Notes under the pieces: model-generated | Seen by the model: the letters and a program-made list of their open reading frames with translations, nothing else | What the model was told of the DNA's origin: nothing | The model's database searches: none | Made by a program: the position numbers and the translations under genes | Origin: Symsagittifera roscoffensis | Taxonomy: Eukaryota > Xenacoelomorpha > Acoela > Convolutidae | Length of the DNA stretch: 60,000 nucleotides | Assembly (NCBI RefSeq): GCF_963678635.1 | Contig: NC_087067.1 | Coordinates: forward strand, 35,419,966-35,479,965 | Reading direction: 5' to 3' | Shown here: in pieces, positions 45,759 to 54,772 of the stretch | How the letters are laid out: each line of letters begins with the position of its first letter | Numbering within the stretch: position 1 is the stretch's first letter

Positions 45759-48373
45759 CTTGGGCTAAAAAAATTATTATTTTGAGACTGAAAAGCGGTG
45801 GTATGGGGTTGTTCTATAATTTGTTCATATGTATTTTCATCTAGTGGATGGTGTGTCGTTATATGTTGAATGGGACTTTGTGATATGGTTGGTCTAAAAT
45901 TTGGATTATGTGTTATTGCTAAATTTCGAAAATTTCGTGGGACTAGTGATAGTGGATGGCTATGTGGTAGGGGTGGTAACTGTGGTGCTGTAGGCGTTAT
46001 GTCTACATTGTTATGTTCTTCGTCGTATGTGTTCTGTCTTGTTGCTATTTTTGTGTTGTATTCTTTTATTTGTGCGTCTAAAAGAATTTTGTTTATTGAT
46101 GATGAAAAAATTCCAAAAAATCCTGCAAATAGTATGCGTGCTACACTTGCTTGTCTATTTACTTGTGTGTGTATAGCGCATGTATTATAGACTCCTTTTA
46201 AAAGCGAAAAAAGAAATCCTATAAAGTTGAACATTGCGTATAAAATAGTCAATTTTTCTAAGATGTAGTAGGGCCATCCTAGAAAATCGAGAATTTCATT
46301 TTTTAGTGTAACAAAGCTAAAAATATTTATAGGTGAAATATCTTGTGGTCGGTATTTTTCACCGTTTAGATATATATAGTCTTTAATGTCTTTAAAATAT
46401 CCGCTATAGTCTTGTGTATAAATATCTGCAAATCCTGCTGTTTCGGCAAGTTTGCGTAAGTTTTGGTCAATTGATTGTCTTTGTATTGTGTCCATTTGTG
46501 TTAATAATTCTTGGAATTGTTGTGTTCTAATGTGATGTTGGATATCGGATTTTGAATATATTCCAATTGATTGTAGGTCAATATTTGGGTTTCGAGCAAT
46601 AGCTCTGATGCTTTCAGGTGAAAATTTTTTGAGTGATTGCATTAATGTGGGATATGGGGTAAGAAGGTAATATTTATCTTCATCAGGGTTCAGTTGAACT
46701 ACATTGTGGCTATTTTCTGATCCACATGGGACTGCGGTATCCCAGAAATAGGTTCGTCTTGAAAGTGTGTCAACGAAGTGTACTTTATTCTTATAAAAGA
46801 TAGGGATTCTTTTATAGCATCGTTTATCTTCAAAAACATATAGTGGTGATACTTTTTTGGTACAGGTATAAAACCATAAAATGTTTCCTTCATAATCTAA
46901 AAAATTTGATCTATTTCCTGATAGTAATTATCCTGCGTAGGGTATTTTTAATACTGCTAGTGCAAGTGATTGTAGGATTTGTGTCCTTTCTAATTCGCAT
47001 AGCTGATGAAGTGTTTCTAATTCGGAGAGTGACATTTCTTGAAAAATTTTGCTAATTTTGTAGTCTAATTTCATATCTAAGTGAATATCATAGTGGATGT
47101 TACCGAAATATGTACTATTCATTAGTGATAATTCTTGTAAACGTGTGCTTCTAGTGTCATGGGGCTTTAGATGTCCACCAGGTTGATTTTTACTCTTTTG
47201 AAAATCAACTGGTATATATGATGTTCCTTCGTTTATAGGGTGACCTGTGGCGTATGGGTCGATTTTTACTTTTCCAGTGGTCATGTCGAATCCTTTTTCG
47301 TATTCAACTAATATCTCGGAGTATTGTGTTTTGTGAAGTGGATTTCTGTATTTAAATGCAAGTTCTGTTTCTTGATATATTTGAAAACGTGTCAATTTAT
47401 TTTCTATATTGTGTATGTTTCTAAAATTAGAACTTTGTCTTCGTGATGGATGGACTTGTTCATATGGAATTGATTGTATGAAATATTTTTCGTGAAATTT
47501 TATCATACGAGCGTGTATTTTTGCTACTTGAAATGTTGTACATGTGTCTTCAGGGAACCAAACAATTGTTGCTTGTGTTCGTGTTGTAGGGTCACAATAG
47601 CCTTGATCGTTTTTACAAGGTAATCTAATTCCTTGATAGATCATGGTGTTGTCAGATAAATCGCGTGTGAGTTGTATTTTTTCGAGTTGTATTTTCCAAT
47701 CGAAAAACATGATTTCTTGATATCCTTTATTTTTTGTGTCTGCTTTGCAGTTTGATGGGTCATTTATACCAATGTGTGGTATCCAGTGTTTATCGTGTAT
47801 ATCATAAGTTAATCTTCCGTGTGCGCCGTTGTATGGGTATTTTTCATCTAATTTTATATGTCCTTGATATCTTTCAAGTTCTGCTTGATGTACAGAATCT
47901 GAAAAAACTTGGAAATATACAAATTTTCTATCTGTGTTTTTATTTCTTGTGATATTGAGTCTTAGTAACTCGTTTTTACAATCTTCGGGATTGAGATGTA
48001 AAAGTCGTTCGATATTACTCTGGTAGAATGATTCGTGGTCAAGTCGGTTTTTATTTCCATTTGCGACTTGTGAACAATGTACTTTCTTTTCAGAAAATGT
48101 TGCTGTGAATTTATATCCTATAACTGTTGTTGCTCGGGCTTTTGAATAAAGTGTCGCTATTACATTTGTTGTTTCTATGGCTTGTGGTTCTGTTTCGCAT
48201 TGTGATACTTGATTTATTGCATATATGTGTAATGTTTTTTGTTCGTTTTTTTCTCAATCGTAATGTATTACTTATAAATCTTGGGGTCCTGTGCGGGGGG
48301 AAGGGTTTATGTTTTCATTTGAGGTTATTAGAAAAAGGAGTTGGAGAAAAATTAAAATTTTTAGAATATACAT
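45755..48373 (-). pseudogene. Envelope-like glycoprotein frame with in-frame stops
   Basis: 873 codons in one frame from the ATG at 48373 to TGA. Residues 1-17 or so form a signal peptide (MYILKILIFLQLLFLI). Stops interrupt at 48272-48274 (TAA), 48254-48256 (TGA) and 46928-46930 (TAA). The first two are spanned by an alternative frame bounded by a C6 run (48295-48300) and an A7 run (48246-48252), so indels may explain them. The ectodomain is Cys-containing (GYCDPTT, FPEDTCTTF, CELERTQ). A long hydrophobic stretch (LEKLTILYAMFNFIGFLFSLL) near residue 690 is the membrane anchor. A cytoplasmic tail of about 150 residues includes PTAP and Pro-rich motifs. Position, signal peptide and anchor support Env; the fusion-protein class is not recognisable by eye. 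Confidence 0.65.
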
Positions 48374-49536
48374 GTGTATGACAATCCTGAGTATGGGTTA
48401 TAAAATGTGATGTAACCAATTGTCTTTTTGGTATATCTGTCGTATTTGTATATCACTTCAGTTGTTATAAATGGTGGTGGTAGGGATTGAGCTGTTATAT
48501 TTGGTGGATTTAATGGATAGGGATGTTCAGTAATGTTGTTTAATTTAACCGTAATTTCAAATTTTAATTGTAGACTATTTTGTTGGAGTATTTGGATGTT
48601 ATGAGCACGAATGTCTTCGTGAATGTCTTGTCTATATTGTAGTCTATTTAGTGCCCAACTGTGGAGTCGGTTACTTTCTAGGTGTTGTCCAAATAATGGT
48701 GGAGGTGCTGTGAATGTATTCCAGTCTAGTCTTAAAGGAATATTTGTTGATGATTGTTCTCGATATCTAGCGTCGAGGTTATTGGGGAAATTTAAGTTAA
48801 AAGGTGGTGGTGAAATCTGGCTTATTGATGGTGTTGATGGTAGTGATAATGTTTCTGGTAGTGATGAGGATGTTGTTGTATCCGTAGAAATGTCTATTGG
48901 GTCATTGATTAAATTTGGTTCACCTTGTGTGAATGAATGTGTTGTCCAGTATGGTAGTCGTGATGTTTGGTTTGTAGGGTTAAAGGGATTTTCACGTACT
49001 TGTTCAGATGTTGGTGTTGAACCTAAGTAATCTGATGGTAGGCTTGAGGTGCTACGTTGTGAAAGAAGCGTAGGGGTTTCTGGTAATATACCAATGGGGT
49101 TTTCTGGTGTACTTTGTGATGGGGATTGAGGTATATCAAAATGAACTCGGGGAGTTTGAAAAAGTCTGTTTCGTCGAGGGTGTATAATTTGTCTATTTAT
49201 TTCAACGGTATTTTGGTTTTGACTAGGGTTTCTTATTCTACTTAATTCTTGTGGTAGTGTTGGGTATAAGTTATATGTTGGTTCGCTTAGAGGTGCTTGT
49301 CGTTGAACTGGTTCTAGTGGTTCTGATAAGCGAGCGTGTCGTTCTTCAAAGGTATATGGGTTATCTTGAAAAGAAATTCGTGTAGATGTTTGAAGGTTTT
49401 GGGTAGTTGAAAGTGGTGTCGGGTTTTTCTGGGATGATGTCGGTGAAGACTGACTATGTGATTGTTGGTTAGCAGTTTTTGATGGTTTTTGATCTATTCT
49501 TTTAGTGGAAAAATTTATGTTTATTATAGTATTCTT
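48361..49536 (-). CDS. Pro/Ser/Thr-rich open frame without an ATG
   Basis: 391 sense codons followed by TAA, bounded upstream by TAG, with no ATG anywhere. The N-terminal three-quarters is disordered-looking and rich in Pro, Ser, Thr, Gln and Asn. The last 110 residues look folded (WALNRLQYRQDIHEDI, LQLKFEITVKLN, TIGYITFYNPYSG). Its length, composition and exact fit in an overlapping chain argue against chance. It could be reached by +1 frameshift from the preceding small membrane protein or by splicing. Function unknown. Confidence 0.6.
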   Translation of the reverse strand, partial: KNTIININFSTKRIDQKPSKTANQQSHSQSSPTSSQKNPTPLSTTQNLQTSTRISFQDNPYTFEERHARLSEPLEPVQRQAPLSEPTYNLYPTLPQELSRIRNPSQNQNTVEINRQIIHPRRNRLFQTPRVHFDIPQSPSQSTPENPIGILPETPTLLSQRSTSSLPSDYLGSTPTSEQVRENPFNPTNQTSRLPYWTTHSFTQGEPNLINDPIDISTDTTTSSSLPETLSLPSTPSISQISPPPFNLNFPNNLDARYREQSSTNIPLRLDWNTFTAPPPLFGQHLESNRLHSWALNRLQYRQDIHEDIRAHNIQILQQNSLQLKFEITVKLNNITEHPYPLNPPNITAQSLPPPFITTEVIYKYDRYTKKTIGYITFYNPYSGLSYTCIF

Positions 49537-49690
49537 CTAGAAAAAGTATTAGGAGGATTGTTGCTAGGGCGAATGTGATAATTGCTTTCTTTATACATTT
49601 GCATATTGTCAAGATGAGGGATGATAGAAATGTTATCAAAATTACAAATAGTAAAAAAATATCTGTTCTACTAAAAATGGTTCGTATCAT
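49502..49690 (-). CDS. Small hydrophobic accessory protein 2
   Basis: 62 residues, starting at the ATG that overlaps the previous stop. Two hydrophobic segments (FLLFVILITFLSSLIL; AIITFALATILLILFL) separated by KCIKK suggest a hairpin membrane protein. It overlaps the next frame (open from 49536) by 35 bases, and a +1 shift would fuse its C terminus to the Pro-rich region. No homologue recognised. Confidence 0.5.
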   Translation of the reverse strand: MIRTIFSRTDIFLLFVILITFLSSLILTICKCIKKAIITFALATILLILFLEEYYNKHKFFH

Positions 49691-49917
49691 TTAGATAAGT
49701 TTTGTGAATCGTACCTGTGGATATAGTCAATAGCTTTTGAAAGCTGGAGGTATAGTTCAAATATAGAATAGAAAATTAAAAAAATATTGCAAAAAATGAT
49801 TAAGATTATTAGAAAAGATTCAAAGGTATCAAAAAGAAATATGATGAAAGGTTTAAATATTGTGAAAAAGTTTGCGAGAATGTTTAGAATTATGGTAACT
49901 GGTCGAGAGAAGAGCAT
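49687..49917 (-). CDS. Small hydrophobic accessory protein 1
   Basis: 76 residues from a true ATG. About two-thirds is hydrophobic (Ile/Leu/Phe), forming probably two membrane helices (IILNILANFF...; FLIILIIFCNIFLIFY), followed by a short polar tail (DYIHRYDSQNLSK). No family recognised. Its TGA overlaps the next ATG (ATGA), so it is likely expressed from the same mRNA. It could be a viroporin-like or leader peptide; this is inference from size and hydrophobicity only. Confidence 0.5.
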   Translation of the reverse strand: MLFSRPVTIILNILANFFTIFKPFIIFLFDTFESFLIILIIFCNIFLIFYSIFELYLQLSKAIDYIHRYDSQNLSK

Positions 49918-50510
49918 TTAAGAAATGGCTTCTCGATCGAATATTTTTTGTTGTTTGAGGCAATTTTCAAGTGTGGTCGAATTATTTATTGGTTTTTTGA
50001 CAAGTGGGTTGAGTTTTGTGAAAAATTGTTGGGGGCGAATTTTATGGTGATCGGGAAGTCTTCTTTGTCTTTATTTTCATTTGTCAAATGATCTGGGGTA
50101 TTTTTGAGATTTTTATACTTTAGGCTAATTAAAATGGTCGTTCTTTTACTTTAGGCTAATTTAACATATTTGTTTGGGGGGTATTTGAGGTCTGAGTTGG
50201 GGAAATATTGTTGATCTTTGGTTTATTAGATAAGGGAGGGTTATGATATTATGGTGATATTTATTTTAGTTGTCAAGTTGGAGTGGTTTGCTTATTTTTG
50301 ACCTGGAGGTCGCAAAGTTATAGTTATAGATATGCCTGGAGTTTAATATCGTTCGTCTAGTTGATCTGTGTTAGAGTTAGAGAAGGTGACGGATTGGATG
50401 AATCCTATTGGCTAATTATGAACTAGAATCGTTGCGTATTTGTCAGCATGTTATTTTGAAAAATGAAAGTTCAAAATATTTCAGAGGTGCAAAAATTATT
50501 AAATATAAAT
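49918..50510 (-). other. Gap between pol and the accessory block
   Basis: 593 bases without a convincing gene. A repeated ctttaggctaatt occurs twice near 50122 and 50153. A 50-codon, AUG-less basic frame (about 50067-49918; RQRRLPDHHKI...) ends in a stop directly abutting the ATG of the first accessory frame. The acceptor for an envelope mRNA may be here. Confidence 0.4.
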
Positions 50511-51161
50511 TTAAAACTGTTTTTGAAATTCGACTTTCTTTAATATTTTAGATTGTGGAATGAATGTTTTATAGTTTTTACGTGGTTGATTTCTAAGTCG
50601 TGATGACTCTCTATGTTCTGATTTGTCGATTTGTTCTTGAGGTACTATTTTTCCTATCATTTTTCTATTTTTTCTTTCTTTTTGTGGTGTATTTTGATCT
50701 AGCTTTTTTGTATTGTTTTTTGTTGTAGTTGATTTTTTATTTTGGTTTTCGAGGTGAATGTCATGTTGTTCCTTTGTTTTATTTTCCGTATGTGGATAAT
50801 TTTGAATAACTTTTAAACCTGTGAAAGAATATAATTGAGTTAGTTCGCGTAGTGCGTACTCTTTTGGGTAATAAGGTAATAGGTTGTTTCGGTGTTGAAC
50901 AATTTCTTTTTTGTCTGAGTCGGTAATTTTATATGTGACATCAGTGGGTTTGGCAATTATTTGGTATGGTCCTTTGCGAAGGGGTTGTAGTTTTTTAGAG
51001 ATTCCTTTTTGAGTGTTAAAATTGGGTTTTAAAACAAATGTTCCAATTTTTAAATCGGAGGCTGGTGTAAAGCGTGAATTTATTTGCTCATTAATGTTTT
51101 GTCTTTGTAACAACTTTTTTGTTACTTTTTGGTAAATTTCATTGTGTTTTTTTATCTCTGT
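50511..51161 (-). CDS. pol: Integrase C-terminal GPY/F-like domain (separate frame)
   Basis: A 216-codon open frame, first ATG at 51113 but open from 51161. It carries the integrase tail: LKIGTFVLKPNF, LRKGPYQIIAKPT and EIVQHRNNLLPYYP, the GPY/F-type pattern that ends gypsy integrases, followed by a Lys/Asn/Gln-rich extension. It overlaps the main pol frame by 23 bases, and the only homopolymer in the overlap is an A7. A single-base length change there would join the two frames. Confidence 0.8.
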   Translation of the reverse strand, partial: TEIKKHNEIYQKVTKKLLQRQNINEQINSRFTPASDLKIGTFVLKPNFNTQKGISKKLQPLRKGPYQIIAKPTDVTYKITDSDKKEIVQHRNNLLPYYPKEYALRELTQLYSFTGLKVIQNYPHTENKTKEQHDIHLENQNKKSTTTKNNTKKLDQNTPQKERKNRKMIGKIVPQEQIDKSEHRESSRLRNQPRKNYKTFIPQSKILKKVEFQKQF

Positions 51162-54120
51162 TTAAAATCCATTCGGTGTGTGTACCGGAGGCTAATTTAA
51201 GAACTTGTGGGTGATGAAAATGATCTTCATCGTGTGTATGTAAAGGTAAGTTGTAACAAATTGATTCTTTATTCGGTTGACAATAACTTTGTGCATTTTT
51301 ATGAGAGTTTGCTGTAAACATAATCGGTTTGCGTGGCTTTTGATTAAAAACCATTTCATATGGTGACATTCCTAGAGTTGTCGTGATTTGTGAATTGTAT
51401 GCTAAGGGAAATAGTTTTACATCTGCTGACCATTCGGTATATCTTGTGTCATTTCCATTGATGATACATCTAAGATATTCTTGTAGTGAACGGTTCATAC
51501 CTTCGACTAAGCCGTTTGTCCAAGGTGCATGAGATGTACGTGGTTTGTGTTTGATGTTATATAAATGACATAATGTGATGATTTCGTTATTTATGAATTC
51601 TGTACCGTTGTCTGTAACTAAAATTTCTGGTAGTCCGAATTTGGCTATCCAGTGTTCATAGAGTGTTGTGTAAGCGTAATAAGCGTTAAAATGTGGTATT
51701 GGGTTAAGTGCTACATAATGTGTAAACGCGTCAACAAATACCATAACGTAGGAGTTTCCTTCGGATGAGGGTGAAATTGGTCCTTTTGTATCAAATGAAA
51801 TACGGTGGTTAAAGTACAAACTTTGTCCTTTAAAATCTTGTTTTTGTGCTATTTGTTTTTGATTTGGATAAGGTTTATTTAGCTGACATACTATACAATC
51901 ATTGCATAGTACTTTTATCCAAATTGGTGCATTTGGAAAATAAAAGTTTTGTATGAAATTTGAATATGTTTTCTCTGATCCAGAGTGTCCTTTAATGTTT
52001 TGTGTATGCGAAATATTAAAAGCTATAAGAATCATACTTAGAGGGAGACAGGGAACTGTTGATTCATTTAATTTGTATTCTAGAAGGTCTGTGTTTTCGT
52101 TAATTGTTGTATTATTGAATTTTCGAAAATATCGGAGGAGTGTTTTATTTCCTAAAATAGTTGTATCTGCCTTGACGGGTTTAGTTTTATATTTGTGCCA
52201 TGATTTTAGTTGTCTAATTACTGGGTCAAGATTTTGATATTGTTTCAAAGTATTAGTTGTAATTTTATCTGTTGGGGGGAGAAAAATGTTTTCTATTTCC
52301 AATTTAGATAAAGGAATTGTATCAAGTGGGTCATGGAGGTCAAATACTTGATTTATTGTGTATTTTAAATCGTTTGTTTGTGGTCCTGATAAATTTATTT
52401 TATCAGTTAGGTTTTCTTTTTCAATTAATGGAAAAAGGTCTTTTTTATGCGAGTGTTGTTTTACTCTTTTTTGTTGGGTGTTATTTTTTATCCACTGTGA
52501 GTATGGAATTGGTTTGAAAGTTGATGTTCCAAGTAGATCAACTTCGTAGTGATTATTTTGGCAATCTAAATAGAGTGGGAAGTGTTGTAGACTGTTTATC
52601 TGTGATTGTTCAACGTCAGTTTTTACTGCATATTTGCATTCTAGTCGGGGTGATGTTTCGTTTTCTGCAAGGTAGAATTTTATATTTTTAGGTATTTGAA
52701 CTGTAGTTTTACGTGTAAGTAATTCAGGTGGTGTATTTCGACCTAATGTGTCTGGTAATGCAAGATTTTTTCCTGCTGTACAAACTATATGTAAGTTTGG
52801 GAATTTCATTAGAATTAGTTGAAATCTATAAACTCGGTGATTTGGACTAGATTTTTGTGTAAAGAGAAAAATGATTGGTTTGTGATCTGTGAAAAGAACT
52901 GTTGGATGTTTTGATCCAAGTATCAGAAATTCATATTCTGTTAGTGTATATATTATAGCTGTACACTCTCTCATTAGAGTTGAGAGTCGTAGCTCTGCTT
53001 GAGTGAATAATCGAGAATTTGCTGATATAAGATTCATTTTGTTTGTGCCATTGTGTGATTGTAATAATGCTGCGCCGATGCCAAAATTCGAAGCATCGCA
53101 CATTGCATAGAATGGTTGATTTGGATCTGGAATTGTATTCGAAATTTGTTCAGTTAGGAGTTTTTTAATTTCTTCAAATCGTGCTTGATGTTCTGTGTTC
53201 CATTCAAAATTATTTTGTTGTCTAAGTATGTTATAAAATGGTCTTAGGTATAATTGCGTTTTATAGACATATTTACTTAAAAAATTTAACATTCCAAGGA
53301 ATTCTTGGATTTTCTTTTTGTTTGTTGGTGGTTGGAGTTTTTGAATAGCATCAATGCGTAATTTCAATGGAGTGATTGTTTTTCTTTCTATATTATGTCC
53401 TAAGAATTTTACTCGTGTTAAAAAGAAGTGTGATTTATCGGGGGCGGCCTTCAGATTTTCGTTCTGAAGTTTTTTGTGATAATGTCCTAAAACTTTAAAC
53501 ATTTCTTCTTTTGTCTGTGATTGCATAAAAACATCGTCTAGATAAGTGATTGCGTTTTTCTTGAGTATTAGTGCTCTAAACATTTTGCTCATAAAAGCTG
53601 AAAATGCTGCTGGTCCTATGGATATTCCATAGAATAGGCGGTTGAATTCATATTGCTGATTTCCAATAACCAATTGTGTTAAGCGTCGCGATTGTTCATC
53701 TAGTGGCATTTGATTATATGCACTATTCATATCTGCGGTTGTAAAGTATTTTCCGTTTATTTTTGTTAAAATAACTTGTATTGGTTCAATAGGCCAATTG
53801 CATTTTGATTCGTCTATTAGTGAATTAAGATATCTAGCGTCTAGAACTATTTTTAATGATTCTCCTTTTGCTAGGATGATAACAGGGTTGATAAATGTGT
53901 TACCTTTTGGTTGTTCTTCTTTGTTTACCGGTGAGATTATATTGTATTGTTCTAAAATATCAAGTAATCTGTTCATTTTATCGTGTAAATGAATTGGTAC
54001 TTTACTTGCTCTTTGTTTTTTGAAAACTGCGTCAGGTTTTAATGGGAGATGTAGTGATGAACTGATTTTACCAACATCAAATTTAGATGTTGCATAGACT
54101 GATGAATATTGTATTAGCTG
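51139..54120 (-). CDS. pol: Reverse transcriptase, RNase H and integrase
   Basis: 993 codons open from a TAA at 54121 to TGA; the first ATG (53976) lies inside the RT, so it is not the natural start. RT: an LPLKPDAVFKKQR entry segment, VLDARYLNSL, ADMNSAYNQMPL (first catalytic Asp) and the active site TYLDDVFMQ. RNase H: FYAMCDASNFGIGA, LRECTAI-type Glu (MRECTAII) and FTDHKPI. Integrase: a zinc-binding HHCC set (HTQNIKGHSG... CNDCIVC), then the catalytic triad SFDTKGP, VTDNGTEF and GLVEGMNR. The order PR-RT-RH-IN is Ty3/gypsy. All catalytic residues I can check are present. The end of the integrase is in another frame, joined across an A7 run at 51147-51153. Confidence 0.93.
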   Translation of the reverse strand, partial: QLIQYSSVYATSKFDVGKISSSLHLPLKPDAVFKKQRASKVPIHLHDKMNRLLDILEQYNIISPVNKEEQPKGNTFINPVIILAKGESLKIVLDARYLNSLIDESKCNWPIEPIQVILTKINGKYFTTADMNSAYNQMPLDEQSRRLTQLVIGNQQYEFNRLFYGISIGPAAFSAFMSKMFRALILKKNAITYLDDVFMQSQTKEEMFKVLGHYHKKLQNENLKAAPDKSHFFLTRVKFLGHNIERKTITPLKLRIDAIQKLQPPTNKKKIQEFLGMLNFLSKYVYKTQLYLRPFYNILRQQNNFEWNTEHQARFEEIKKLLTEQISNTIPDPNQPFYAMCDASNFGIGAALLQSHNGTNKMNLISANSRLFTQAELRLSTLMRECTAIIYTLTEYEFLILGSKHPTVLFTDHKPIIFLFTQKSSPNHRVYRFQLILMKFPNLHIVCTAGKNLALPDTLGRNTPPELLTRKTTVQIPKNIKFYLAENETSPRLECKYAVKTDVEQSQINSLQHFPLYLDCQNNHYEVDLLGTSTFKPIPYSQWIKNNTQQKRVKQHSHKKDLFPLIEKENLTDKINLSGPQTNDLKYTINQVFDLHDPLDTIPLSKLEIENIFLPPTDKITTNTLKQYQNLDPVIRQLKSWHKYKTKPVKADTTILGNKTLLRYFRKFNNTTINENTDLLEYKLNESTVPCLPLSMILIAFNISHTQNIKGHSGSEKTYSNFIQNFYFPNAPIWIKVLCNDCIVCQLNKPYPNQKQIAQKQDFKGQSLYFNHRISFDTKGPISPSSEGNSYVMVFVDAFTHYVALNPIPHFNAYYAYTTLYEHWIAKFGLPEILVTDNGTEFINNEIITLCHLYNIKHKPRTSHAPWTNGLVEGMNRSLQEYLRCIINGNDTRYTEWSADVKLFPLAYNSQITTTLGMSPYEMVFNQKPRKPIMFTANSHKNAQSYCQPNKESICYNLPLHTHDEDHFHHPQVLKLASGTHTEWILNRDKKTQ

Positions 54121-54300
54121 TTATTTGTGAATGTTGAAAGTTAAACATTGTTAAAAACTTCTGTTGATTCTCTGTGTAGTTACTTATGTTGAATGTAGGT
54201 TTGAAATATGGAGTTTTTGTGAAATAATCTGTTTTCTTTTTTCATTACTTATTATATTATTTATAGATAATTCTTCATAGAATTGTAGATTGACAAATAT
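54083..54300 (-). pseudogene. Short pol segments in two alternating frames before RT
   Basis: Two small open frames (54300-54184, in phase with RT, and 54241-54083, shifted) bridge the linker and RT. Composition and overlaps suggest one coding stretch broken by compensating frame changes (+1, -1, +1 along the strand). No recognisable motif beyond the short stretch upstream of RT. I do not reconstruct it. Confidence 0.5.
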
Positions 54301-54772
54301 CTAATAATTGGAGTATATTATTTACGCGGTATGCTTTTTCATGTATTGGTGATATCGTAGCGTTGGTTTCGCAATAGCCTAAAAGTTCTAAAGGTAACGT
54401 TACTTGATAGGGTGTATTGTTGTATACATGTAGAGAAATAATATCTGAATTCGAGTTTTTCAGATATTTTATGGATGAAATTGTGATTTTGAAAAACTTA
54501 TTCATAGGTTTGAATTCAAAATCTGACATATAGAGTTGTTGTTTGTTTTGTTTCTTATCATATTGGTGAACTTGGTTTATTGAAAAATTATATATGTTTC
54601 CTGATAGTGGTTTCAGGTGTTTTCTTTGTTGATTATATATCGGATAAAATTTTGAAAAGAATGGTGGTTGTTTATTTAATCTTTGAAAAAATGTTAGGGA
54701 TGTGTCTTTTGTTTTTGTGTATTTATCTTTGATTAGTATTTTACTATTCAAAATGTTGATTGTTGTATATAT
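54275..54772 (-). CDS. pol: Pol linker between protease and RT (separate frame)
   Basis: An open frame of 165 codons with no ATG (first usable start TTG at 54751), shifted -1 relative to protease. It contains KILIKDKYTKTKD, a stretch that normally follows the protease flap, and NNTPYQVTLPLELLGYCE, the conserved strand upstream of gypsy-type RT. It overlaps the protease frame on its left and a short frame (54300-54184) on its right. It is certainly part of pol; the frame change is either recoding or an indel. Confidence 0.7.
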   Translation of the reverse strand: MYTTINILNSKILIKDKYTKTKDTSLTFFQRLNKQPPFFSKFYPIYNQQRKHLKPLSGNIYNFSINQVHQYDKKQNKQQLYMSDFEFKPMNKFFKITISSIKYLKNSNSDIISLHVYNNTPYQVTLPLELLGYCETNATISPIHEKAYRVNNILQLLDICQSTIL

